Below, piece after piece: positions 23,450-33,863 of a DNA stretch of 64,000 nucleotides. A model generated the notes under the pieces. The model searched no databases. It was not told where the DNA came from and saw nothing but the letters and a program-made list of their open reading frames with translations. Position 1 is the first letter of the stretch, and every line of letters starts with the position of its first letter. The stretch covers positions 434,001 through 498,000 of the forward strand of contig JAADJZ010000020.1 of assembly GCA_011032825.1 (NCBI GenBank), in the 5' to 3' direction. The translations under genes and the position numbers were made by a program. This DNA is from Massariosphaeria phaeospora (Eukaryota > Ascomycota > Dothideomycetes > Pleosporales).

Positions 23450-24020
23450 GAAAGTAGTTAAAGTTGTTCTTAAAGTTGTTGTTGTTGTTGTTAGCTTTAG
23501 ATTTTTTTCAAAAACGCTAGATAAAGCGCTTGATAGAATTCTTAAGCTTAAAGCAGCAAAGAAGCATAAAATAAACGCTGTTCTAGCAAACGCTACTATT
23601 TTAACAAAGCTTAAAAGTAGCAAAAATAGCAAAAGCTCGTTGTATACTTTACTTTGTACTTTATTAAAAAGCTTTCGGCGCTTATAAAATACGCAAACAG
23701 CATTTACAAAATTGTAAAAGCAGCTAACAACACTAAGCTTCTAGAATAGTCTAAACTACTTTTTAAAAGCAGTAGCTGCAAGTTTTTTTTTTTATTTACT
23801 AACTTCGTTTCTATATATTGTTGCTTTTACGATAAAGTTAATAATGTAGCTAGCGCAGCATATACGATGTAAAGCGTTAATGTTAATATTTAAGTATAAG
23901 TTAAGCTTTTTAATAAGCTTTAAGTTGTTGCTAGTTGCGTTATTACCTACAAAGTAGTAAAACTTTTAGAATATTTCGTAGTTATTAAAGACAGCGCGTA
24001 CGATAGATGCTTAGGCAGCG
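23450..24020 (-). pseudogene. hAT-type transposase fragment, RIP-mutated
   Basis: A minus-strand frame that ignores stops shows 'FVGNNATSNNLKLIKKL', then 'ALHRICCASYIINFIVKATI'. This is the hAT core pattern (D-N-A-S-N-N, then RC.AHI.NL..KA), with Asp changed to Asn in the first motif. Only this core is visible. It abuts the gypsy fragment below and the fold-back repeat above. Confidence 0.6.
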
Positions 24021-24031
24021 CTAGTATAGTT

Positions 24032-24552
24032 TTCAAAAATACGCTAGCGAATAAGTAGAAAGTACTTATTGTTGAGTATAAATTAAGTTAGAGTTGCATA
24101 GATTTAAAGTTAAAGTTGAGTTAGAGTAATTAAAGCGTAGGTTAAAGTTAGGTTATAGGTACGCTAGCGAATAGGTAGAAAGTACCTATTAATAAGTATA
24201 GGTTGAGTTATAGGTCGCACAGACTTTAGGTTAAAGTTGAGTTAGAGTTAACCTAGCGTAGGTAGGAGTTAGGTTAGAGTAGTTAAAGCTCTAGGTTAGA
24301 GGTTAAGTTAGAGTTACCTAAATAGTTAAAAAACTGTAATAAGTAAATGTGATAAATATACATAGAAAACTTAATATTAATATAGGTTGTAAATATTATG
24401 TAAGACCTAACTACAACTCTAAGCTTTGACTACTCTAACCTAACTTCTACTCAAGCTGCTTAGTAACTAGCGCGGGTTAAAGCTAAAGTTGAGTTGAGGT
24501 CTAACGTAAGCTAACTCAACTCTAACTCAACTTCTACTCATTTACCAGCCTA
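24032..24552. repeat. Fold-back repeat, mutated copy A (with partial tandem unit)
   Basis: 24160-24552 aligns end to end with 34241-34632; the bases I compared differ only as G in the better copy to A here, or C to T. A further partial unit, starting with the same tacgctagcgaat head, precedes it at 24032-24155. It carries many AGGTTGAGTTAGAGT-like strings that in copy B read GGGTTAGGG-like. The AT-rich middle (about 24345-24415) is identical in both copies. Confidence 0.8.
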
Positions 24553-24650
24553 GTTATAGGTACTACTTTTAGGTTAATAAACTTATTATAACTAGCTGTT
24601 ATAATTATAAAAAGAAAATATATTAAAATATAGAATTGTAGAGGTTTGTG

Positions 24651-24706
24651 CTAACTTAACTTATACTTACGCTAAAACGTTTTAGCGTAGGTATAAGTTA
24701 AGTTAG
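24651..24706. repeat. 56-bp near-perfect palindrome
   Basis: Two 28-bp arms meet without a spacer at AAAAC/GTTTT. The arms start ctaacttaactt and end aagttaagttag, with a single mismatch (ttacg versus gtagg side). It shares the taacttaactt wording of the neighbouring fold-back repeat and is probably a rearranged part of that family. Confidence 0.75.
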
Positions 24707-24769
24707 TACTAGAGTTTTACGTAAGCTAACTTAACTTTAACTTAACTTATACCTATTTACTACTCTACT

Positions 24770-26255
24770 CAAAAAAGTTTTAAAAAGCGATAATAGTATT
24801 TTGTTGTTTAAAATTAGCATTTGCAAGCTCGTTAGCAATTGTAGTGTTTTTTAAAGTTTGCTACTAGCGCTATACAAAAACTTGCGTAAAGCTGTTTAAG
24901 CTAGTAAAAGCAAGCGCTAAACGTCTAGCAGCTATTCTTTCGCGCGCTAAGTAGAAAAAATCTCGCACTTCAAAGAACTTACTAACAAAGTAAGCTACAA
25001 TACTAAAAAAACTTAGGTAGTTACTTAACGTTTACACGTTTATACTAATACTAATCTTGCTTTTAAACGCTTGTAACAACTTTTTTATTTTAACTTTTCG
25101 CTTCGCTAGCGCCGTAAGCACATACTTTTAAAAAGTTAACGCTAAGTTTAGCAGCGCTAGTAGTAGTAGCAACTAGTTTTACGTTAGCAACTTTTTTATA
25201 GCTATAGATATAGCTATAGCAAAGCTAACGTTTTTTATAATTACCTAGTTAACTAGCGCGCTCTAAAGAGCTTTTTCTTGCTAGAAAAAGTAAGCTATTA
25301 TTGTACTAGTACTAGCAACTTTCGCAGCTTCAAAAAGCAACAAGAATTAGAATTTAAATAGCGTTTCTAGTAGCAGCCTAGTTACGAAATTAATTTAGTA
25401 AGCTTTTTAAAAGTGTTAAGTAATATAAGTAGTGCTGTTAACTAACTTAGCGTTGTTAAAGCTGCGAAATTAATAGCATTACTTGCAAAGCAATAGCTTT
25501 GAGTAAGTTCTATTATTTTCAACGTACACTAACTTAATACTATAAGCCTAGATAGAAGCTAAGCAGTAGTTGCTTTTTAAGTAGCTTTTGTGCTTTACTT
25601 AATACTTTAATTGCAACGCTACGAAGCAACTTTTACAGCAAAAAACGCGCTTAAAGTTAACTTCAAACTACTTGCTAAGTATTGTAAAGTTACTCTTTAG
25701 CAGCTTATATACAATACTAAATAACGTACTTAATAAAACTAGCGAGATAAAAGTCGTAGCACGAGCTTTGCTAAGTCTTTTAAACGAACCTGCGTAAAAA
25801 ATAGATAAAATAGAAGTAATAACAAGTAGCTAGAAGCATTAACTGTAACTTATAATAAGCAAAATAAATAAATAAGTAGTAACTATTTAGGTGCGTACAG
25901 CTGCTGTTATATACCTAAAACATTTACCTAGCTTTTTTCTAGCTACTTTTTAGCAGCTAGGCAACGCGTTGCGTTGCAGATTACTATAAAAAAGCTAACA
26001 AATCTAAGCTAGAAATTAGTTTTTTAGCGCTGTACTTTTGCAGTAGTATAGCTCTCAAACAGTTACTACTAAGCTACGCTACTACTTAATTTACTTGCTA
26101 AGTACGTACGACTTACTACGTTGTACTAGCGTACCGTACTACAACGTAGTACGCACTATTGAAAGCGCTAGCAGCTTGCGCGAAGTTGATAACTTTCTTT
26201 ATCTTTTTAGCTATTTCTGCTGCGCTTCGCTTGGAGTTCAAAGTTGCTTAGTAGA
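24770..26255. other. AT-rich RIP sequence, not assigned
   Basis: 1.5 kb of AT-rich DNA without a frame I can assign. It includes short mirror-like acgtagtacg/cgtactacgt strings at about 26105-26150. Likely transposon debris. Confidence 0.4.
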
Positions 26256-26259
26256 GCGT

Positions 26260-26790
26260 TGTTACGATCAATAATCCGCCAAGCCGCTAAAAGAAGAAGA
26301 TGCTCTCACCTTGGCGCTTAAGGTAACAGAGCACGGCTATACCTCGGGTAAGCTCAGCACGTAAGCTAAGGACCTCCCTCGACGACACAGCCTCCCTATA
26401 TGCTCTCTCTGATCTCACGCTCTCTGTGGCACCTCGAGAGCAAGAGATCAAGGTGCTCTCATTGATCTGCCGGCTCTGTAAGAGCAAGGAGATCATACAG
26501 AGCACACCTACGTATATAGTCAGGACGATGAACCCTTATGGCTCATTGTCTTCAATCTCAATTACCCAAGTTGACTCTTACTTTGACTTCTATACTCTTT
26601 GCAGAACGAAGCCTGCTACTGCCTTAGTATTGAACGCCATACAACCCCCCTTGGTCCATCGAACTCACTTCATCCCTAAGAACCAACCTAAGCCTGATAA
26701 AAGACTCTTCCAAGTCCGCTCAGCCTTTACAAGCGTGTTCGCTCTTTTCTTTGCTTAGAGTTAAATCAAGTTCATCTCGTAACTATGCTA
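26260..26790. mobile_element. GC-normal island, possible solo LTR or recent insertion
   Basis: About 530 bp of ordinary composition inside the AT-rich block. It begins TGTTACGATC at 26260, a common LTR-like 5' end, and similarity with the RIP copy at 21.9 kb covers its last third. Beyond about 26815 the gypsy integrase frame starts abruptly, so this island truncates that element. An LTR-type 3' end (..CA) and target duplication could not be fixed with confidence. Confidence 0.4.
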
Positions 26791-26815
26791 GAGAAAGAAA
26801 GAGCTTACTTTTGTT

Positions 26816-29800
26816 AATACTACTTTTTGTTTTTAGATTGCGATTTGTACGATAGAGCATAGCTGCGCTTAGTTCTTCTAGTTCTAGTTTACAAACGGTT
26901 TTAAAATAGTTTTAATTATTAAATTTGCTTTTTTTGTAGCTTTGTTAGTTTTTGGGTAGAAAGCTGTAGATAGCTGCTTTACAATCTCAAGCTCTTTGCA
27001 AAGCGTTTTCTAGAATTTACTTACAAATTGTGCTTTTCGATTAGAAACAATAGCGTTAGAAAGCTAGTAGTAAGCTACTACTTTTTTAATAAATACTTTT
27101 GCTACAAACGTTGCATTAATTCTTGCTATAAAAATCAAGATTATATCTTTACTAAGCTAGTTCGTAATTACTAGCAAATTCGTGCACTTTTTGCTTTCTA
27201 GCAAGTTAGTAATAAAGTTTATAAAAAGTTCTTTCTAGATTCTGTCTAGAACGAAAAGCGAGCGAAAAAAACTACTTTTTATTTCTCGCTATAGTTTCGC
27301 TCGTCTACATGCATCGCAGTTAGCAATGTACTATTAAATATTCGAGCTTATTTCTAGCTAGAAGAAATTTCTTTTAAGAATATTATAAGTGTTTTTTTTG
27401 CTAAAGTGCTTTGCAATAAGCAAGTTGTAAGCTCTAGAAATTAATCTAGTACGCAGTTAATACGTTTTTAGCACTTATTTTTTTTTAATAGAAAAGCGCG
27501 TTGTTTTTAACAGCGCAATTCGCTAAAAACGCTTTTAATTAAAGGCCTAAAAGAAACTTCTTACAAGTACTTTTTTTAGTTTAGCTTTTTTTTTTACAGC
27601 TTCTAAAGCTTTCTAGTACAAATTGTTTTTTTAAATTTCTTTATTTTAAAGTTTATCTAAAGACAGCTTCTTTGTATTATTCTTAGAATTGTTTTTTATG
27701 CTAGTATTTTTTTCTGTTTAGCAGTATTTTGTTTAGAACTTGTAGTATTCTACTTTTTAAAGCCTGCATTTTTGATCTAAAGAAAAATATTTTGCTTTAA
27801 AGCTTCTACTATATTTGCTTTATAAAAAGCATCGAGCTTACTAGCGAGTATATTTAGCGTTGAAATTAAAGTGCTATAGAGCAAGAACGCGCGGATTACG
27901 CTTAAAGTTTTTTTTGTAATATTATTCTCGTTTAACACACTAGTTGGTTTGAGAAGTTAAAATTTACAGCTTTTTAGCCGAACATTGTTTTAGTTTTAAA
28001 AAAGATTCTGCTCTTTTTGTAAAAAAGCGTTTGCTTTTTTATTAGCTGCTTTAAAGCGGTACACAAACTCTAGGTTGTATTTAAAAAAAAAATTCGCTTA
28101 GCGAACATGTTACTTTGTTAGTAACCTCGCTATAGTAAAGTACAAAAGGTTTTTGTAATTAGTGTAAACTATAATTCTTAGCACTACTTTAAGCTTCGCT
28201 TTTTATTTAGTAATGCATTTAATTACTGCTAATAATTCTTTGTTGTAAATAGTGTAGTTAGACTTTGCAAGTAACATTTTAGCAAAGTAGTAAGCTACTA
28301 CTTGCTACAAGTTGTTCTTTGCTTTTTAAAAAAGCGCTTTTTTAGTAGCTATTTCTAAAGCGTTCGCTTTAATAGCAGTTTCTAAATTAAAGTTAAAATA
28401 AGCTAATAACGGCTTAGATATAAACTTTTTTTTAAGCGTGTTAAACGCTTTTTGTTGTTTAAGCTTCTAACGAAATTCAACGCTTTTTTTGTTAACTTTG
28501 TTAGTAGAAAAACGATTGCAGAAAAAGCGCAAATAAACTACTAACGTACTTTATAGGTTCGCCGAATACACAGGTTCACCGAACACTTGTTTTTACTAAA
28601 GAAAATTAATAATCTAAGGCTTAATAACTCTAGATCTACTTAATAGAATTTTCTAAAAATTTAATATGTTATTTCTGTATACATTAACTTTTCAATTCTA
28701 ATATTACTAAGCTCTACCTAGTCTAATTCTAGAGATACAAAAAATACGCTAAAATAATTCTTGTAATTTAGGCTTTCTTTAATAGCTTTTTAAATACTAA
28801 GGCTAGAGCTTAGTAACCTTAGAATCCTAAAGTTTATATAGATGCAGCTTAGTAGTGAAATTTTTAGAAAATTCTATAAAGTAGATCTAAAGTTATTAAG
28901 CCTTAGATTATTGATTTTCTTTAGTAAAAACAAGTGTTCGGCGAACCTATAAAGTACGTTAGTAAAAGTTTGCAAAACTAACGAAGCTTTGCACTTTTTT
29001 AACTAAAGTTAAAGCTTTTTATTTAAAAATTGCGCGAACTTTTTCTAGATCTATGCTAATTTCCTTGCCTACCTCGATAATAAAACTAAAGTATTTAGTT
29101 TTAGTTACTTTAAACTTGCATTTCTTAATATTAAGTTGTAACTTTGCTTTTTTTAACTTGTTAACAACTTTTTTAACACGTTGCTAGTAGTTCTTTTAAA
29201 AACTTTTAAAGTAAATAAGTATATTATCTAAGTATGCAAAAGCGTTAACGTTAATGTAATTACGCAAAGTGTAGTTAATAAACTGCTAGAACGTACTCAA
29301 AGCGTTAGCAAAGCTAAATAAGCAAACTATTTATTCGTACAATTTAAATTTTGTATAGAAAGCTGTTTTTTACTTGTTTTCTTTAGTAATCTAGACTTTG
29401 TAAAAGGCCTAGATAACGTCTAGCTTAGTAAACTATTTAGCTTAGCTAATCTAATTTAGAGTTTCGTAAATTAAAAGCAGCGAGTATTAGTTTTTTTTCG
29501 TAATAGCGTTAAGCGCTTAATAGTCTACGCAAAAGCGTAGCTTTTTACTAAGTTTCTTTGCAAACAACACTAGCGCTTCGGCCTAGAAGCAACTTACTTT
29601 AATAAACTCGCAATTTAAATGCGCAGTAAGCTGCTTTTGCAAAACTAATAGTTTGTTTTTAAACATGTTATACAAAGGTTTCTATAAAACCTCTGCTTTT
29701 TTTTCGTTCTTTTCGATTAGTTTAATGCCGTAGTCTATTAGGCTTTGGTAAAGAAATAATTTGTTAGCTTTAAACTATATAAACGCTGTATACTAATTTT

Positions 29801-29918
29801 TTATCTAGTTAAGCAGCGTTAGGCGTAGGTTAACTACTACTTTAGTTTAAAAAGCTTTCTAAATGTTCGCTATAAACGCAGCGAAAATCTTAACGCTAAA
29901 GTTTTTTCTTTTAAACTA
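26816..29918 (-). pseudogene. Ty3/gypsy pol relic (RT, RNase H region, integrase), RIP-mutated
   Basis: Stop-ignoring minus-strand frames show, from high to low coordinate: 'KPLYNM' and 'LVLFAKK', 'LRFCVDY', 'LNAITKKN', 'FTKLDV' (about 29690-29400); 'FANALSTF' and the RT box 'AYLDNILIYF' (29215-29235), where the second catalytic Asp of YLDD is Asn; an integrase zinc-finger piece 'IANCDACRRAKL' (about 27300-27330); and 'IVSNRKAQFVSKF' with 'LCKELEIVKQLSTAFYPKT' (about 26950-27060), the second half of the integrase core. Pol order RT then integrase marks it Ty3/gypsy. It is interrupted by the MITE at 28544-28959, truncated at about 26816, and its upstream part is cut by the pogo element starting at 29919. 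Confidence 0.8.
28544..28959. mobile_element. 416-bp MITE with about 100-bp inverted repeats and TA duplication
   Basis: Left end TA-ACGTACTTTATAGGTTCG and right end CGAACCTATAAAGTACGT-TA form inverted repeats that extend about 100 bp inward. The left arm holds an extra 17-bp duplication around ggttcaccgaa. Flanking TA at 28542-28543 and 28960-28961 is the target duplication of Tc1/mariner-pogo elements. The interior has no coding capacity. It lies inside the gypsy relic, so it came later. Confidence 0.85.
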
Positions 29919-29986
29919 ACGTAATCCACTACCGAGAGCGACAAACCACCAAGAGCGACAAAAAGGCTTGGCAGCACCAACTCATG

Positions 29987-31687
29987 TTACGCATCTTCAA
30001 TTTCATCGCTATCAAACAAGGAGCCTGCGTACGTCGTGCTAGCATCTGATTCAGAAGCTTCTTCTGTATTCTTTTGGCAGGTTCGGGCATTGTGCCCTGT
30101 ATCACCACAATTTCTACAGCGCCGTAGAGCTAGTTGTGCCCTTTCTTGACCCTCCCTACTACGCGCTTTCTTTGATAGCTGAGGCGCTGTAGACGCTTTA
30201 GCAGCTACCTGCGCTGATCCGTTACTGTACTCTATCGTACTACCTGTCTGAATTCGCTTCCGTTTGCGCGATTTCCGCTTGGTTGTCTCTGCTAATTGAT
30301 CTTCAAGCTCCTTGATACGGTGGTCCTTGAGCGCGTTCTGATGCAGCATTAATTCAGCTCCTTTTACAAGCTGGGAGAAGCCGCTCTGCGCTGAAGTTGG
30401 CGATCTAGTAATAGAATCGCGTACTAGCTTTGATTGCGATCCAAATTCAAGCGTATTGCTTGGAGTCTTTGACTGCCACGGCGTTTCTAGTGCGGGGGGT
30501 GGTGGTGGGGTACACAGCCGTACTTCAAGACGATCAAGGACTACCTGCGCGTTGATAGGGACTAGCCCTAAGGCCTTGAAGGCCTTCTTGCAGTTCTCTG
30601 TTGTAAACACCTCGAAAAACGCGCCTCTAAAGGCTGGCAGGAAGCCTTCTTTGTTGATATAGAAGACGCGCCGGCGCGCCAAGTCCCGAATGCGTTGGGA
30701 GTACTTCAGCTTCAGCGGCGAAAAGCAGACCACATCCAGCGGCTGAAGGATATGGGATGAATGGGCCGGCATGCAGAGCGTGAGGATCTTGTTCTCAAGG
30801 CAATAGTCTTTGAAATCCTGAGATTGGTGGCTCTCATGGCTGTCCAAAATGAGCAGCTGATACCCCCCTACCTAACGCGCCTTTGTATGCGCGTCAAAGT
30901 GCTTCAACCACTCAAGACCAAGAGCGTTGTTTGTCCAGCCGTTCTCAGAGACTGAGAGCTTCCAATTGCCAGGTATAGAGTCCTCCTTGTACCATGCTGA
31001 GATGTGAACGCGCCCTTTGTAGATAATAAACGGCGGGATCGCGTACCTTGCGGCGCAAATGCTCTGGATGACTGTTACCCACTCTCGATCGCCTGGCTGG
31101 ATAAGATTAGGTCGAGTACGTCTTTGAGAGCCTGTAACGACCTTCATGGAGCCAATTACGCCCATCTGGAAGCTAGTCTCGTCAAAGTTGTGCACGTCGT
31201 CGTCGTGGACGCCGTACTTGGCTTTGGTGTCCTCCACCAGCTTGAACCACGCGCCAATTATCTCTGGATCCTCTTGGAGTATTCTCTGACTATCCTTGGC
31301 TCGATTGAACGCCATCTTAAGCTGATCTGAACGCGTTACGAATCTCTCAGCCCAGTGTTTGCCAACTGGCTCCCCACCGCGCACACCTAGCACTTTATCA
31401 GCCATATCTGCCACCTCACACAGCCGGGGCGCGAATCCTCGCGAATCGAGGTTAAGTATATATCAGACGATCGTTTGCTCTTCAGTCGCTGTAAGCTTAT
31501 AGCCGTTGGCAGGTGATTTAAGGCGAAATAGGGTTCCTTTGGCGCGTTTAGAGAGAGTATAGTGATTGACGTTAAAGGCAGCAGCAGCAGCTCGATAGCT
31601 TCAGAATTAGCCAGCTTGAAAGGCTGCAAGGGCAATCTGAAGCCTCCCTTCGTTTTGCTGTAATAACGCGTTGTTTAGTTGAGGCAT
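29987..31687 (-). pseudogene. DDE_1 (pogo/Fot1) transposase of element 1, four premature stops
   Basis: One frame of 567 codons from ATG 31687 to the stop at 29987. In-frame stops at codons 27 (TAA), 29 (TGA), 75 (TGA) and 272 (TAG) can each arise from CAA, CGA or CAG by a single C to T change. Order: psq-type HTH head (1-75), CENPB-like DNA-binding region ('GKHWAERFV'), then the DDE core with 'NFDETSFQMG', 'LLILDSHESH' and 'LQPLDVVCF'; a Lys/Arg-rich coil; and a C-terminal CCHC zinc knuckle 'CRNCGDTGHNARTC'. All three acidic catalytic positions are kept, so decay is recent and light. Inactive as it stands. Confidence 0.9.
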
Positions 31688-31759
31688 AACAAGATAATGA
31701 GAGGAGTAGCAGCCTTAGCAGATTTTGTCGCTCTCGGTAGTTTGTCGCTCTTGGTAGTA

Positions 31760-33863
31760 CAGTGTTGGCGCACGTGCCGACCGGAACGCGTGACGATCGC
31801 CCTATCGAGATTATCACCACTACAAACATGAGGATGTAACAACAGCAGCAATAGCTATTATTGCAAGACCTTTTGGTGGATTGATACATTGATTATAATA
31901 AACAATTTGTACTACTTAGATTATGTGTATCTAGTTAGCAGCTTGACAGCGCGGCCGCTGCGGGCAACTTTGGCTAGAACAGCAGGTACGACTTTAGCAG
32001 GTGCTGCAGCAGCACTAGAACGCTTCTGTCGCTTTGCCTTTAGAGTAGTTGTAGCCAAAGCTTTGCGCTTAGCTGTTTGGAAAGTTTAGATAGGTTTCTA
32101 AGTGTTTTAGAGCGCCTTTCGAGCTGCCGCAGAAGCTGCCTTTTCTGCTTTCTCTTTCTCACGCTCCTCTCGCTTTGCTGCAGTTGCTACACGCTTCTCC
32201 TCTTTAAGCTTCTTGTTGTATAAAGCGTTAGCAGCTTAGAGCTGCTTCATCTAAGCTTTTTGAAGTTTCTCCTCTTTAGCTAGTCGCTTGTTCGTGCGCT
32301 TACGTGCCTCACCCTCAGCCATCTTACGCGGTAACTAGAACACAGCTCCACCATGATACTCCTTCCTCTGCTGCAAGTCAAAGACCTTGCCCTTCTTATT
32401 GTGCTTTTTTTTAGTAGTAAGAGCCTCGCGTAGGCCCTCATTCTCATTAGTAAGAAGCTCGTTTTGGTTGGCCAAGTGGTGGATCATGGAGGACACTTGT
32501 TTGAGATCAGACAACGACGTATCAGCCGCTGCTCGTAAGAGACGATCGGCTTCACGCTAGGTAAGGCTAGGCTTGTTTGCTAGCTTGTTTAGAGGCTTTG
32601 GCGGGAAGCGCTTCATGACTCTCTCTCGATCCATAGGCCATATACCGGTGGCAGCAAAAGACTGCAAAATTGTCTGCTTCTTAAAGCTTGCCTGCCAGGC
32701 GTTCCAGAACAACAAAAAGAAGTTGCCCTTCTTGATTGGGACTAGCTCTTGGCTGCGCTAGGTGTGTTCTGCAAGCTTTTTGAAGTAGGCCTTACTTAGC
32801 GGCCCGAAGCAAACTACATCTAGCGGCTGCAGCGTATGAGTACTATAAAGTAGAAATACAGCAACATAGATCTTGTAAGTAAGGCAGTAGTGTAAAAAGT
32901 CCTCCGTAAAGTGGCTGCTGTGGCCGTCGAGGATAAGTAAGCGCTAGTCTCTTCTATGCCGCGCTTTTTTCTTCGTGCAGCGGTCGAAAACCTGCTCTAA
33001 CCAGGCCAATCCTACGTTATTATTCGTCCATCCAGATGGTGTTGAAGCCACAAAAACGTCGTGTACGCCGGGCTTGATATCAGCTACCTATGACGATTGT
33101 AGAGTACAGTTTGCAGACTCGTAGATTAGGCCAGGCGGCAGCGCAGTCCCATTAGCGCAAACTGCAGCGACAGTTGTTATCTAGGTACGTGAGCCATCTT
33201 GGAGGGCTGCAGTAACTTCACGCTTCTCCCATTGGGCCCTTGTGAAGGTCCTTTTCAATCGTCCGATTACACCTATCATGAAGCCTTTTTCGTCTATATT
33301 GTAGCTATTCTCGGGCAGAATCTCATGCTCCTCTATCTTGCCGTGTAGCAGGTCAAAGTATAGCTTGTACTTGATATATGAGTCGGCTGTGTGGCGCGTA
33401 GCGTCCATGGCGGTGGTGTATTTTGAGATGAGCTCGTCCTCGTGGCGGTGCTTGAAGCGCGTCACTCAGGCCAAAGAAACGCGTTCGTGAGCTATCGTAG
33501 AGGCAAAATTTTGTATCATGGCTCGAGTAGGTGGTAGCCCACGCTTAGTCAAGTCTCTAATGTAGAGTACAAGCTCCTCCTCTTGTTGTAGCGTAAGTTT
33601 CTTCTGGTCGAAGATTTTAGCTGTTCTTGAGCCCTGACGGCCTTGGTGTCTTCGCGCCAACGTAACTCGATCTACGCCAAACCAGTCAGCATACTCCTGG
33701 TATACAAGATCATCTCCTAGAGCGCGCGATTTAATTGCTGCAATTGCTTCTTCAACTGGGGTCATGGTGGTAGAGTTATCGCGTGTTGAAGTTAGGGTGT
33801 CAGTGGCGTCGATTGAAGTTCGGCGGTCGGCACGCGTTCCGGTCGGCACGTGCGCCAACACGG
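31760..33863. mobile_element. Pogo/Fot1-like DNA transposon 2 (2.1 kb), nested in element 1
   Basis: Exact inverted repeats lie at 31763-31792 (starting gtgttggcgcacgtg) and 33831-33860 (ending cacgtgcgccaacac). TA precedes 31760 (31758-31759) and follows 33863 (33864-33865), the target duplication. The insertion site is the TA of the right terminal repeat of element 1, in ggtagTAgattacgt. The perfect match of 30-bp ends and milder base bias point to a young insertion. Confidence 0.92.
31921..33765 (-). pseudogene. DDE_1 transposase of element 2, several premature stops
   Basis: Start ATG 33765 and terminal TAA 31921-31923 are in the same frame (615 codons), but the frame is cut by stops such as TGA at about 33466 and TAG at about 33181, and more downstream. 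Visible parts: an HTH head 'EYADWFGVDRVTLARRHQG'; the catalytic box 'NIDEKGFMIGVIG'; 'RLLILDGHSSHF'; 'LQPLDVVCFGPLSK'; 'GIWPMDRERV'; and a Lys/Ala-rich tail. It is a different family from element 1: the cores are alignable but the ends and terminal repeats are unrelated. Stops are consistent with C to T changes on the coding strand. Confidence 0.88.

Noticed and set aside
26426..26758. 110-aa plus-strand frame in the GC-normal island
   Set aside because: The segment matches a non-coding repeat copy at 21.9 kb, and the peptide resembles no protein; likely LTR or repeat DNA.
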